Shown here piece after piece: positions 61,201 through 64,000 of a DNA stretch of 64,000 nt. The position numbers and the translations under genes were made by a program. The stretch lies in assembly GCA_964036195.1 (NCBI GenBank), contig OZ038450.1:25573208-25637207 (forward strand), written 5' to 3'. Origin of the DNA: Sphaerolaimus hirsutus (taxonomy: Eukaryota; Nematoda; Chromadorea; Monhysterida; Sphaerolaimidae). Position 1 is the first letter of the stretch; each line of letters begins with the position of its first letter. A model generated the notes under the pieces. The model had not been told where the DNA came from. It worked only from the letters and a program-made list of their open reading frames with translations, and searched no databases.

Positions 61201-63617
61201 TTTACTATATCTACCCAAGGGGAGGACCCCCTAAGGCCACCCTTGTTTTTGAAAATAAATTTTTTTCATGTTTTTTGTCCGGAAAATATAAATGGAAAAT
61301 CCATATACCTTTTTGTTCAGGCTGGAATTTGATGTTTTTTAATAAAATTTGTTGGAGACGGTCTACGCCACTAATTTTTTGACATAGGAAATGGTAACTT
61401 CCAGCAAATTTTATACCCTTATTTTATGCAAATTTTAGCAAATTTCATTTTTGTCACTGCATTTTCACCGGCAACCATTAAAACAGTGTGTGCAAAGGCA
61501 TGGCAAAGGAGCAGCCATGGGTTGCTCCTGACACTGATAACTTAATTCTGGGGACCATGTGCCCTGTGAAAGTATTGAGCAGTTGAGCATGAAAACCTTT
61601 GTTTTGCTCAAATTATATTTTTTGGTTTGATCTTCTGCAAAATTATGGTGTGTGGCTTGTGTGGGTTGTGAGGGGGTGGAAAAGTTGCAGGTTACATCTC
61701 CTATGTCAAGAAAAATTAGTGGCCTAAACCGTCACCAACTAATTTTATAAATAAATCAACTTCGGTCCTGAACAAAAATTGTATGGATTTTCCATTTATA
61801 TTTTCCAGAAGAAAAAAACACGAAGAAAATTATTTTCAAAACCAAGGGTGGTCTGAGGGGGTCCCCCCTTGGGTATATACAGTAAATACTTGGGGGCACC
61901 CTCACACAAGATGACAGCCTGACAGCTTGCATGTGGGCGTTTTCAAACATTTCCATTTAAATTTTCCACCAGTTTACGATCAAACACAATTCTAAAAGTA
62001 TTACTGTATTGAGAAAGTCACGTGATGGGTACAGTAGATTTTGTAGTCTGCAGTCGAAACAGAAAATAAACTAAAGGCAAATGATCAACAAAGGCTAAGA
62101 CAATGGATAAACTGTCCGTTATGTGAATCGCTGGGGTGGTCATTTTGGATGACAATGTCTCATTACCTGGGACAGTGTCAACATCCGACGGTGACACTTT
62201 GGCGCAGAGAGTGGGCTAAGTCGATTAGTGAAGAATGTTGCAGCCGACGGTGCGGCAAAGACATTGCCGCATCCGAGGCGGAGACAGCATTAGTGACGCG
62301 ACAAACTAGCCATAGCATTGCGAGACAGATTCCTTGCACGGTCTTTGATGCCGCAGTATGTCATAAAATGCATATTGATGCGTCGCAACACCTGGGTAAT
62401 CTGGCCAGATTACTGGAAAACTGGGGGGAACGCAGCGACGGTTCATCGTTTGCGAGTGGGATCCCCGGTTAGCCAGTAAGCTGACCTCGGATGCAAAGAA
62501 GATCCATGTATACCTACACTGTACAAAACTGTATCAATTTGCAAAGTGGTTTACAACTCTAATTTTGGTATTAGTATGCGACACAACAACGCGCGATGTT
62601 GATGATGATCTTTGGTAATGATGTGAGAGATGGAAAGTGAAAAAGGTGATAAATGTGACTCTTGGAAAGATGATTGGTAAAATGAAGTAGGAAATGGCGA
62701 GCAATTGGAGATATCTCATTTAACAACTCAAACCTGGGAACTGAAAACACAGCAAACCTGTTTTGAATAATGTCAAAAAATGTCAATTAAGTGGAGTAAA
62801 CTCTTGGAATAGCAAGCGGAAAACGCTTCGGAAAGATCATGATTTTCTTTGACAAAGGGGACTTTCTAATGACGACTATGATTATGATTTTCACTTAACA
62901 TCAGAATGTTGATTTTCATTTTATTCGTTTTAGGTACGTTTTTGTTCAAATGTTGCCAACTGTTTTTAAACGCGGACAAACCCGGGTCGTGGGGTGCTAG
63001 AGTGTTTTGTTTTTCGGTGTTCCTGGCAATGTTGTCTGCCGCCCACTTTATAGTAAGGTAGTAAGTAGACTAGGTGTTTTCTCTATACTTTCCCACACCT
63101 TCTGTGTATACAATGCGCACAAACTCACCTATTAGGACCGCAAAATAGGAGTACTCGATGGGTATGAATTTTGTATTTTACTTGCATTTGGCTTTTGAGG
63201 TCTGAGTCAAGTAAACCTAATTGAATTGAACTTGACAAACTATCATCCCGTCACAAACGCCAACCTGGCGCAGTGCCCAAAAAAAACTAAAAAATCATAA
63301 ACCCACCAAAATCAGTGGTGCCATCCTGTTCGGCCCATTTCTGTAAAGTTTCAAAAAACAGCGTGTCTTCGCTTTGCGGCTGCAGCGTGTGGCAACTGGA
63401 AACTTTTCGCGCGGCGTCAGAAACGCTCACGCGGCTAATCCGTTCCAGGAAGCCTTCGAACTGAGAAAAGAAATGGAATTGTGGGCAAAATTTTATTTGG
63501 GGAGACCCGAGAAATTTATTGGGCACATTGGATTTGCCCTCTGGATGCGTGTAATTGCGTTGAAGATGGAAAAAAAACTTTACGCACCTTGTAGCGGTTC
63601 TGTTGCCGATGTTTCAT
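19872..63617 (-). CDS. UTP20: UTP20 / DRIM, small-subunit processome component (49 exons)
   Basis: UTP20 is a very large HEAT-repeat protein of the nucleolar small-subunit processome, needed for 18S rRNA maturation. Exons in gene order: 63588-63617, 63307-63460, about 62591-62740 (tentative), 58279-58479, 58137-58218, 57442-57603, 56727-56882, 56211-56378, 55685-56018, 55475-55627, 55042-55222, 54668-54875, 54402-54569, 53622-53766, 53103-53319, 52671-52881, 52512-52597, 52072-52204, 51503-51678, 51133-51211, 50749-50953, 50259-50431, 49625-49754, 49432-49568, 48901-49047, 45866-45995, 45620-45793, 45164-45349, 42564-42780, 42196-42305, 41865-42004, 41307-41541, 40469-40611, 39747-39906, 30024-30122, 29589-29777, about 28257-28446, 27799-27915, 27423-27636, 26832-27121, 26635-26764, 25010-25220, 23815-24000, 23237-23501, 22469-22722, 22272-22388, 20750-20873, 20353-20594, 19872-20027. 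The total is about 8.27 kb, or 2,750 codons, close to the length I remember for animal UTP20. Collinear landmarks run from the N-terminal FFETLQKWAEQ to the basic tail RVWRQKKKRVAKRRKIEEAK. An in-frame TAA precedes the ATG. Confidence 0.95.
20980..22079. mobile_element. TAtGGTTCAAACGGGACC element, hAT-like, with nested repeats
   Basis: The ends TATGGTTCAAACGGGACCG and GGTCCCGTAACCCTA are flanked by GTCTGCAT on both sides (20972-20979 and 22080-22087), an 8-bp target duplication. The core is a GGTCCCGGTCCC tandem array with two left ends (20984 and 21868). Nested inside are a palindrome (21149-21358) and a piece of the GGGCGCC family (about 21420-21740). It lies in UTP20 intron 46. Confidence 0.85.
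21149..21358. repeat. Near-perfect inverted repeat, arms about 100 bp
   Basis: The left arm ends ...CATCTTGCCGGTGTAATGTGC and the right arm begins GCACATTACACCGGCAAGATG. Each arm contains two CCGCATTTTGGC units. The whole folds into one hairpin with a loop of under ten bases. It is inserted within the GGTCCC tandem core. Confidence 0.8.
22878..22942. repeat. Perfect hairpin, arms about 30 bp
   Basis: GTGTAGTATTTGATTGAATT... reads into its exact complement ...AATTCAATCAAATACTACAC with a short TTTTA-type loop. It lies in UTP20 intron 44. Function unknown; probably a fold-back transposon relic. Confidence 0.7.
23095..23236 (-). mobile_element. Introner-family relative at the start of UTP20 intron 44
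   Basis: On the minus strand the intron begins GTTGGTTTGTTCGGAGATCA and then CTCCCTGTAAAAAGGTCATG, and the copy ends GTTTACAGGGCATATAAC. The CCCTGTAAA...TTTACAGGG pair and the CATGTAAGGTG motif place it in the introner family. As in the intron 2 case of the four-helix gene, only the donor side coincides with the element. Confidence 0.4.
24046..24646. mobile_element. TAGGGTTGAAAAAAACG element, hAT-like
   Basis: The ends TAGGGTTGAAAAAAACG and CATCGGCCAACCCTA are flanked by GGTGAGAA at 24038-24045 and 24647-24654, an 8-bp duplication. Runs of AAAAAACGTTTTTT at both ends can pair with each other. The 400-bp centre (for example CATATAGGTATATCAGACAG) is nearly identical to the copy at 28465-29170. 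Confidence 0.88.
25246..25459. mobile_element. TAGGATGTCAAC element with a CCGTTTTCCG core, hAT-like
   Basis: The ends TAGGATGTCAAC and GTTGACACCCTA are flanked by GTTGGGGT on both sides (25238-25245 and 25460-25467). The core is a tandem array of TTTCCGTTTTCCGGCAAGTG-like units. It lies in UTP20 intron 41, a few bases from exon 42. Confidence 0.88.
25639..26542. mobile_element. Nested pair of TA-flanked elements
   Basis: An outer copy of the CCTATTACCTCGAAATA type runs from 25639 to GGTAATGCGGTA at about 26542. Inserted in it is a complete inner CCGTATTTCCTCGAA copy, about 25853-26321 (TACCGTATTTCCTCG... to GAGGAAATACGGTA). It lies in UTP20 intron 41. Confidence 0.65.
26635..30122 (-). CDS. 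UTP20: UTP20 exons 35-41
   Basis: Exon 35 continues directly from RGYQ with AHVMAYSVHSLVTELAPLLQ and PGDLDACLD (family: VGDLDSCLD). Exon 36 has VEARQSPGRCLDTMQIIGKL (family: MEARRSKSYDSYEILGKF). Exon 38 has MPLLTPKGDCMVLPPE. Exon 39 has FGLHLLHSILTGGKLKSDNP. Exon 40 has LLSHSFPLWQF and EQMRLMLAYCEEAL. Exon 41 has QRKGAFALLNAILERRL (family: RQATAFGLLKAILSRKL). The 3' end of exon 37 is uncertain: donors at 28257 and 28284 both fit the phase. Confidence 0.92.
28465..29170. mobile_element. TAGGGTTGGAAAAAAAACG element, hAT-like
   Basis: The ends TAGGGTTGGAAAAAAAACG and CATCGGCCAACCCTA are flanked by GTTGAGTG at 28457-28464 and 29171-29178. The central 450 bp is nearly identical to 24046-24646, so both insertions are recent. 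It lies in UTP20 intron 36. Confidence 0.88.
30558..31235. mobile_element. TAGTGATGTAAAA/GCGCC element, hAT-like
   Basis: The ends TAGTGATGTAAAAGGCGCC and GCACTTTTACATCACTA are flanked by GATAGGAT (30550-30557) and GATAGTAT (31236-31243), matching at 7 of 8 bases. The core is GCGCC palindromes. It has itself been hit by the element at 30603-31107. Confidence 0.8.
30603..31107. mobile_element. CAGGGGTCTCC element, hAT-like
   Basis: The ends CAGGGGTCTCCTAGG and CTTGGAGACCCCTG are flanked by ACTCAAAG and ACTTAAAG (7 of 8 match). Inside are G/C runs, repeated CAGCTATCTATCTATC and a conserved 250-bp core also found at 33537-34031 and 37150-37631. Confidence 0.82.
31567..31808. mobile_element. Palindromic MITE with CACACTAGTTTTCACCGTGAC ends
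   Basis: The left end (GCACACTAGTTTTCACCGTG, then TGATGTGAAAACTGAAATG) is mirrored on the right (CAGTTTTCACATCGGTCACG, then GTGAAAACTAGTGTGTGTAG). The arms are about 50 bp. The middle is AT-rich. No target duplication is obvious. Confidence 0.65.
31953..39627 (+). CDS. Ionotropic receptor / glutamate-receptor-like channel, nested in UTP20 intron 34 (5' incomplete)
   Basis: Exons: 31953-32099, 32815-32987, 34589-34710, 35021-35147, 35431-35546, 37704-37861, 38511-38653, 38875-39061, 39566-39627. All phases match, giving about 411 visible residues ending AYESKRAKQRN-stop. Order: part of the S1 ligand-binding lobe (NCAYPGWDAEILTQL, LTPYTNQTRDEFQLTSVMTT), then RPASPFGGDMWAVCLST leading into M1. 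A short, weakly hydrophobic pore segment follows, then RLALWMSVLCTFLVTTLYSK (M3), the S2 lobe (IVSLEDMVRVIE, CKFVASYPIRLL) and LSGIFLIFAIGVLLSLVLLA (M4). The classical SYTANLAAF of M3 is replaced, as in divergent invertebrate ionotropic receptors, so chemosensory use is likely but inferred. The start codon and first exon or exons were not found. M3 is interrupted by an introner. Confidence 0.85.
32993..34354. mobile_element. CAGGGCCGTATCCAGG element, hAT-like, composite
   Basis: The ends CAGGGCCGTATCCAGG and CCTGGATACGTCCCTG are flanked by CCGGTGGG at 32985-32992 and 34355-34362. That duplication overlaps the end of a receptor exon and its splice donor. Inside are repeated left ends (33174), TTGCGCGCAAGCGCGCA motifs, GGCGCCATGGCGCC palindromes, and a complete CAGGGGTCTCC element at 33537-34031. 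Confidence 0.88.
33537..34031. mobile_element. CAGGGGTCTCC element, hAT-like, nested
   Basis: The ends CAGGGGTCTCCTAGG and TTGGAGACCCCTG are flanked by CGCCGGCC on both sides (33529-33536 and 34032-34039), a perfect 8-bp duplication inside the host element at 32993-34354. Confidence 0.88.
35148..35430 (+). mobile_element. Introner: a transposon that is exactly the intron within receptor M3
   Basis: Coding sequence reads ACC TTC CTG up to 35147 and resumes GTG ACC ACC at 35431. The 283 bases between start GTGACCACTCCCAGACC and end GAGAGTGCCCCCAG. They carry the family's GTAAAATG/CATTTTACA inverted ends and multiple CTTTGACACTT..CATGACATTT motifs. Removal at GT...AG restores the frame (TFLVTTLY). 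The flanks are CTGG on the left and CAGG on the right. Confidence 0.85.
35568..36252. mobile_element. CAAGGACGTACGCAGG element, hAT-like (outer)
   Basis: The ends CAAGGACGTACGCAGG and CTGCGTACGTCCCTG are flanked by ATTCTAGG at 35560-35567 and 36253-36260. The core has G/C runs, a GCGCCATGGCG palindrome block and ...GGGCTCCGTATACAATCCG. It contains another member of the class at 35610-35959 and lies in the receptor intron after exon 35431-35546. Confidence 0.88.
35610..35959. mobile_element. CAGTGGCGTAGCCAGG element, hAT-like (inner)
   Basis: The ends CAGTGGCGTAGCCAGG and CCTGGCTACGCCACTG are flanked by GTAGTACC at 35602-35609 and 35960-35967. It is inserted inside 35568-36252. Confidence 0.9.
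36411..37001. mobile_element. TAGGGTTCAAACGGGATCCC element, hAT-like
   Basis: The ends TAGGGTTCAAACGGGATCCC and CGTTTGAACCCTA are flanked by AGTGCAAT at 36403-36410 and 37002-37009. The core is a CCGATCCCGATCCC tandem array around a 150-bp unique stretch (TGCATGCAAAAAAGTGGATG). It is nearly identical to 44518-44937. Confidence 0.9.
37150..37631. mobile_element. CAGGAGTCTCC element, hAT-like
   Basis: The left end CAGGAGTCTCCTAGG and right end CCTGGAGACCACTG differ slightly from the CAGGGGTCTCC copies. The inside is the same CTATCTATC plus 250-bp core. Both flanks are runs of G, so the target duplication cannot be judged. Confidence 0.7.
37995..38400. mobile_element. CAGGGCCGTATCCAGG element, hAT-like
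   Basis: The ends CAGGGCCGTATCCAGG and CCTGGATACGACCCTG enclose the TTGCGCGCAAGCGCGCA and GGCGCCAACGCG motifs. It has split an introner-family relative: TTTGCATGACA lies to its left and ATATTTAACAGGG to its right. I cannot read a clean 8-bp duplication. Confidence 0.7.
39679..39684 (+). promoter_or_regulatory. Candidate polyadenylation signal of the nested receptor gene
   Basis: AATAAA lies 52 nt after the receptor stop codon (39625-39627) and about 60 bases before UTP20 exon 34 on the other strand. The receptor transcript can therefore end inside intron 34 without overlapping UTP20 coding sequence. Confidence 0.55.
39747..45995 (-). CDS. UTP20: UTP20 exons 26-34
   Basis: Exon 26 encodes RRFVPLFSILNNEECRTALC (family: PIAKLFSVIKNKLSRKLLC). 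Exon 29 has DLDFLVQMTDIQMHRRSRAM, matching the hallmark DFFENMKHIQIHRRARALKK. Exons 30 and 31 are separated only by an introner with a GT...TG border. Exon 33 has VARLPLVLALCKLLAALPL. Exon 34 has RSRSFDTRKAARKGLASICK and ends in EMNALLTRGYQ, the invariant RGYQ motif. Intron 34 then spans 9.6 kb and houses the receptor gene. Confidence 0.93.
40634..40956. mobile_element. TCGGGTTCAATCGGGAT element, hAT-like, inverted copy
   Basis: The ends TCGGGTTCAATCGGGAT and CCCGTTTGGACCCTA are flanked by GTGACGTG at 40626-40633 and 40957-40964. The core is a GGGATCGGGATT array, the same family as 36411-37001 in reverse orientation. It sits 15 bases upstream of UTP20 exon 33. Confidence 0.85.
42005..42195 (-). 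mobile_element. Introner: transposon as the UTP20 exon 30/31 intron, GT...TG borders
   Basis: On the minus strand the coding sequence ...ACC GAC GCG CTG stops at 42196 and GTC GAC GAC resumes at 42004. The 191 bases between start GTGCCAATCCCAGAGCCTGTC and end GGCTCTGGGACTGCCCCCTG. Removal restores the UTP20 frame (KRTDA-L-VDDAVAL). The last dinucleotide is TG, not AG. CTGG or CTGGT is repeated at both junctions. Confidence 0.8.
42803..44373. mobile_element. TA-flanked CCGTATTATTACCTCGAAATA element with a nested fold-back element
   Basis: The left end TACCGTATTATTACCTCGAA and right end TTCGAGGTAATACGGTA enclose GGGGGTTTATT/TTCGAGG arrays. In the middle is the long inverted repeat 43076-44203. 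It lies in UTP20 intron 28. A copy without the insert is at 49799-50237. Confidence 0.72.
43076..44203. mobile_element. Fold-back element, inverted arms of about 540 bp
   Basis: The left terminus AACACCTTCCCGGTCACGTC is mirrored at the right (GACGTGACCGGGAAGGTGTT). The arms stay alignable to the centre near 43640, including GCCCTAAGTGCAAAATTTTT and its inverse and GTATCGTAAACCA and its inverse. There is no long internal reading frame beyond mirrored shadows, so it appears non-autonomous. Confidence 0.8.
44518..44937. mobile_element. TAGGGTTCAAACGGGATCCC element, hAT-like
   Basis: Same family as 36411-37001, flanked by GATACAAG at 44510-44517 and 44938-44945. Immediately next to it (44946 on) another TAGGG-start sequence with AAAACGGTTT-type fold-backs runs to about 45118. 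Confidence 0.9.
46396..48320. mobile_element. TAGGGTGTCAAA element carrying a BEL/Pao fragment, hAT-like
   Basis: The ends TAGGGTGTCAAAAAAAA and TTTGACACCCTA are flanked by GCGTGGAG at 46388-46395 and 48321-48328. Arrays of CGGAAAACGGAAAGGTAAAA occupy 46420-46650 and 48060-48310. Between them sits about 1.3 kb of BEL/Pao pol sequence. It lies in UTP20 intron 25. Confidence 0.88.
46816..48057 (+). pseudogene. BEL/Pao retrotransposon reverse-transcriptase fragment
   Basis: The open frame at 46816-47751 has the family blocks: YIDWPYKE, a YRIVYNGSAGKPSFNECF block, GLLLRFRAGNLALIADIEKA with FLQIGLHDQARDYTRFFW, and then FGLVCSQAILGAVIKYHL. The YVDN near 47610 corresponds to the catalytic YVDD-type motif with the second Asp changed. 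After a break near 47751 a second frame (about 47795-48057) continues with RRNLNKLLVSAYDPIGFTAP, the downstream pol block. There are no LTRs, gag or integrase, so it is a non-functional internal fragment. Confidence 0.88.
48550..48833. mobile_element. TA-flanked CCGTATATACTCGAATAAT element
   Basis: Left TACCGTATATACTCGAATAA and right TTATTCGAGTATATACGGTA are inverse. The core has short GGGGATTATTCGAG units. UTP20 intron 25, close to exon 25. Confidence 0.7.
48901..51678 (-). CDS. UTP20: UTP20 exons 19-25
   Basis: Exon 19 has LLYGRSTAASRSKGKSRDSS, the counterpart of ILYGRM....GSKTQGK, and then EFGLVLDQLLMPVEVF. Exon 22 has LLKIFASWARSPK (family: LLKLISIWSRN). Exon 25 has LKPAKLRTSAAAGLNVLS. 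Between exons 18 and 19 the reading phases disagree by one base with every GT donor I can find (see findings). All the other junctions here are consistent. Confidence 0.9.
49799..50237. mobile_element. TA-flanked CCGTATTACCTCGAAATA element
   Basis: Left TACCGTATTACCTCGAAATA, right TTCGAGGTAATACGGT. The central CATGTACATTGCATACATGA motif is shared with 42803-44373 and 25639-26542. It fills most of UTP20 intron 22. Confidence 0.72.
52072..56018 (-). CDS. UTP20: UTP20 exons 9-18
   Basis: Exon 9 starts exactly after the introner (GDSDLLAAALHTVL). Exon 12 carries NVRMCAIGILAQI. Exon 13 carries the YRGRLLQLRKLS counterpart of YREKLLHLRKL. Exon 14 has VNFSHIWDPTIELI (family: INFS.LWDPVIELI). Exons 17 and 18 encode KSLLPY|RENLFRLLDDKTFRDEL, matching HVLPYRENLQRLLEDRSFK. 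Exon 11 uses the acceptor GCGCAG at 55223-55228. A nearer-looking acceptor upstream (TACAG) is out of phase. Confidence 0.93.
53893..54327. mobile_element. CAAGGGCGTACGCAGG element, hAT-like
   Basis: The ends CAAGGGCGTACGCAGG and CTGCGTACGTCCCTG are flanked by ATAATTAC at 53885-53892 and 54328-54335. The inside has TTGCGCGCAAGCGCGCA and GGCGCCAGCGCCATGG. UTP20 intron 13. Confidence 0.9.
55266..55413. mobile_element. Introner-family copy in UTP20 intron 10
   Basis: It runs from GGTGCCACTTACAGACCCTG to GCGTCTGGAAGTGCCCC with the usual AAAGTCATG/CATGACATTTGA core. It lies in the intron just upstream (in gene sense) of exon 11 and does not form exact intron borders. Confidence 0.6.
56019..56210 (-). 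mobile_element. Introner: transposon as the UTP20 exon 8/9 intron
   Basis: On the minus strand CAC GTC CAG ends exon 8 at 56211 and GGT GAC AGT begins exon 9 at 56018. The 192 bases between begin GTGCCACTCCCAGACCCTGT and end CAGGGTCTGGTAGTGCCCCCAG in 22 bases, so donor and acceptor are both element sequence or its duplication. The two ends are inverted copies of each other for at least 25 bases. CAGG is repeated at both junctions. The frame is kept (VQ-GDSD). Confidence 0.88.
56211..58479 (-). CDS. UTP20: UTP20 exons 4-8
   Basis: Exon 4 carries LLAALCKDLRNDFRPHFWQS, the counterpart of the LARDLQ.DFYPHF block. Exon 5 carries LFSHRRDFMRRFAAEAYAFI, matching the strongly conserved HIRNFAAESF.F.MRK block. 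Exon 6 has KGFLHSCAQA. Exon 7 ends in NATAVSEKLL. Exon 8 is unusually GCGCC-rich (WRLKCAIKLWRAWLAHRRGA), resembling the GGCGCC palindromes of nearby transposons. The phases agree throughout. The exon 5 donor (GTTTGT) is weak, and a hAT-like element starts a few bases further on. Exon 8 is followed by an introner. Confidence 0.9.
57160..57345. mobile_element. CAGGGGT-type hAT-like element, partial
   Basis: From CCAGGGGTTTAGTATAGC through CCGCCAGCTATCTTTCTATC to about 57345, equivalent to the left third of the CAGGGGTCTCC elements. The right end is missing. UTP20 intron 6. Confidence 0.6.
57657..58115. mobile_element. CAGTGGCGTAGCCAGG element, hAT-like
   Basis: The ends CAGTGGCGTAGCCAGG and CCTGGCTACGCCACTG are flanked by AAATCCAC at 57649-57656 and 58116-58123. 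The inside has a GGCGCCACGCCATGG block and GCGCGCTTGCGCGC. It nearly fills UTP20 intron 5, starting 13 bases beyond the exon 5 donor. Confidence 0.92.
58821..59232. mobile_element. TA-flanked CCGCAAATCCTCGAATAAG element
   Basis: Left TACCGCAAATCCTCGAATAA, right TTATTCGAGGATTTAGGGTA. The internal segment ATGTGTATGCAGTGTATACA is shared in inverse with 18955-19397. Confidence 0.65.
60326..60585. mobile_element. TA-flanked CCGTATTTCCTCGAA element, right end lost
   Basis: Begins TACCGTATTTCCTCGAATTA and ends in GAGGGGGGGTATTTCGA without the final ATACGGTA. The core (GTTCTAACGTAACACAGTAA) is the inverse of that in 18594-18831. Confidence 0.6.
61135..61955. mobile_element. Fold-back element, inverted arms of about 260 bp
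   Basis: The left TGCAAGCTGTCATCTTGTTT...GAGGGTGCCCCCAAGTATTT is mirrored on the right (AAATACTTGGGGGCACCCTC...AAGATGACAGC). The arms extend inward to GCCACTAATTTTTTGACATAGGA and its inverse near 61690-61730. The central 280 bases are unique and non-coding. Confidence 0.78.
62149..62472 (+). CDS. Unrecognised 107-codon open frame
   Basis: ATG to TAG without interruption, with balanced codon use and several Cys (EECCSRRCGKD). No domain recognised and no splice signals needed. It could be a small gene, a transposon remnant or chance. It lies in UTP20 intron 3 (or a longer intron) on the opposite strand, 460 bases before the receptor-like exon. Confidence 0.25.
   Translation: MTMSHYLGQCQHPTVTLWRREWAKSISEECCSRRCGKDIAASEAETALVTRQTSHSIARQIPCTVFDAAVCHKMHIDASQHLGNLARLLENWGERSDGSSFASGIPG
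62591..63617 (-). CDS. UTP20: UTP20 exons 1-3 (N-terminus)
   Basis: Exon 1 (63588-63617) encodes MKHRQQNRYK from the first ATG after an in-frame TAA. Exon 2 (63307-63460) encodes FEGFLERISRV..., then TLFFETLQKWAEQDGTTDF, which matches the conserved start of animal UTP20. Exon 3 begins at 62740 after TGTTTTCAG (residues VPRFELLNEISPIARHF). Its 3' end is unclear: every GT nearby gives a phase that does not fit exon 4, so a further short exon may lie between 58480 and 62590. Confidence 0.75.
62934..63052 (+). CDS. Glutamate-receptor-like exon (pore/M3 region)
   Basis: Acceptor CGTTTTAG at 62933, donor GTAAGG at 63053. It encodes QLFLNADKPGSWGARVFCFS, then VFLAMLSAAHFI. This lines up with the pore-to-M3 segment of ionotropic glutamate receptors (a GVLLN-like turn, P.S...R and a hydrophobic helix), without the classical SYTANL. 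It lies between UTP20 exons 3 and 2 on the other strand. A possible later exon, with residues NSSYGGFTEKNSNMRRRNAY, is at 63929-64000. The rest of the gene would lie beyond the window or was not recognised. Confidence 0.45.
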
Positions 63618-64000
63618 GTTTATGAAGGGCCAGGATTGGCTGGTTTCCAGATCTTACTCAAAATTGTTTTATTTTTTCTTCGAATTGTGCAAAAAAAGTG
63701 GATCGGGTAACGTATAGCGTATTGGCCCTCGTCCAAGTTATCGGTTGCGTATTGCATGAACGAGAGTGAAAGCGCTCAAAGTGTTCAAAATCGTAAAAAT
63801 TAGCTCCATTTTGCCTATTTTCACCTCCATAATCGCCAAAATCTCTATATACATGGTTTAAAATCTATTTCAGCCACTTTTATGTAAAGCGATTTCGAAA
63901 TAATTTTGGTAGGCTATTTTTGGCCAGCTGCCAATTCGTCATACGGCGGTTTCACTGAAAAAAACTCGAACATGCGCCGGAGAAACGCGTACGACTGTTT
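63618..64000. other. Upstream region of UTP20
   Basis: The region just before the UTP20 ATG (reading leftwards) should contain its promoter and 5' UTR; I see no clear core motif. At about 63790-63900 there is a fragment related to the CTATCTATC/GCCACTTTTA core of the CAGGGGTCTCC elements. A possible receptor exon starts near 63929 (+). Confidence 0.4.

Larger units (their letters stand above)
58480..62590. other. Repeat-rich part of the first UTP20 introns
   Basis: It holds elements at 58821, 60326 and 61135 and AT-rich spacer. Plus-strand open frames at 59400-59583 (for example LRSKLSGVLPAQRQFPQPMF), 59950-60065 and 60620-60797 have some protein-like composition, but I recognise none and cannot link them. 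Confidence 0.5.

Overview
This is eukaryotic (animal) nuclear DNA: intron-rich genes with GT-AG splice sites, no operons, and very heavy loading with non-autonomous DNA transposons. An ionotropic-receptor-type glutamate receptor gene points to an invertebrate, most likely a protostome. I cannot name the species from the sequence.

Layout. Positions 1-13786 hold no gene I can support, only repeats. At 13787-18415 (+) is a nine-exon gene for a 304-residue four-helix membrane protein with a Tyr/Pro/Gln-rich tail. Almost all the rest (63617 down to 19872, - strand) is one gene, UTP20/DRIM, the giant HEAT-repeat protein of the small-subunit processome. I traced 49 exons (one tentative, one with an uncertain end) from ATG to stop, about 2,750 codons, close to the length of animal UTP20. 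Its 9.6 kb intron 34 (30123-39746) contains a second gene on the opposite strand: an ionotropic-receptor/glutamate-receptor-like channel (31953-39627, +; first exon or exons not found). At the right edge a further glutamate-receptor-like exon (62934-63052, +) and perhaps another at the very end interdigitate with the first UTP20 exons.

Mobile DNA. Three groups dominate. (1) hAT-like non-autonomous elements, with 8-bp target duplications that I could read at more than ten copies. They end in CAGTGGCG/CAGGG or in TAGGGT...ACCCTA, and many have tandem-repeat cores. (2) Elements with TA at both ends, G/C-run-rich and with internal repeats, beginning CCGTATTTCCTCGAA or CCGTATATCCTCGAA. (3) A family of roughly 120-280 bp with termini like GTGCCACTCCCAGACCCTG. 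Copies of group 3 sit exactly as introns inside otherwise continuous coding sequence of two different genes (UTP20 at 56019-56210 and 42005-42195, the receptor at 35148-35430). This is an introner-type, intron-creating transposon family and the most interesting thing in the window. A BEL/Pao reverse-transcriptase fragment is carried inside one hAT-like element with intact target duplications (46396-48320).

The genes do not form a pathway: UTP20 is a ribosome-biogenesis housekeeping gene, and the receptor and the four-helix protein are membrane proteins. They are linked here by nesting and by a shared history of transposon insertion and intron gain.
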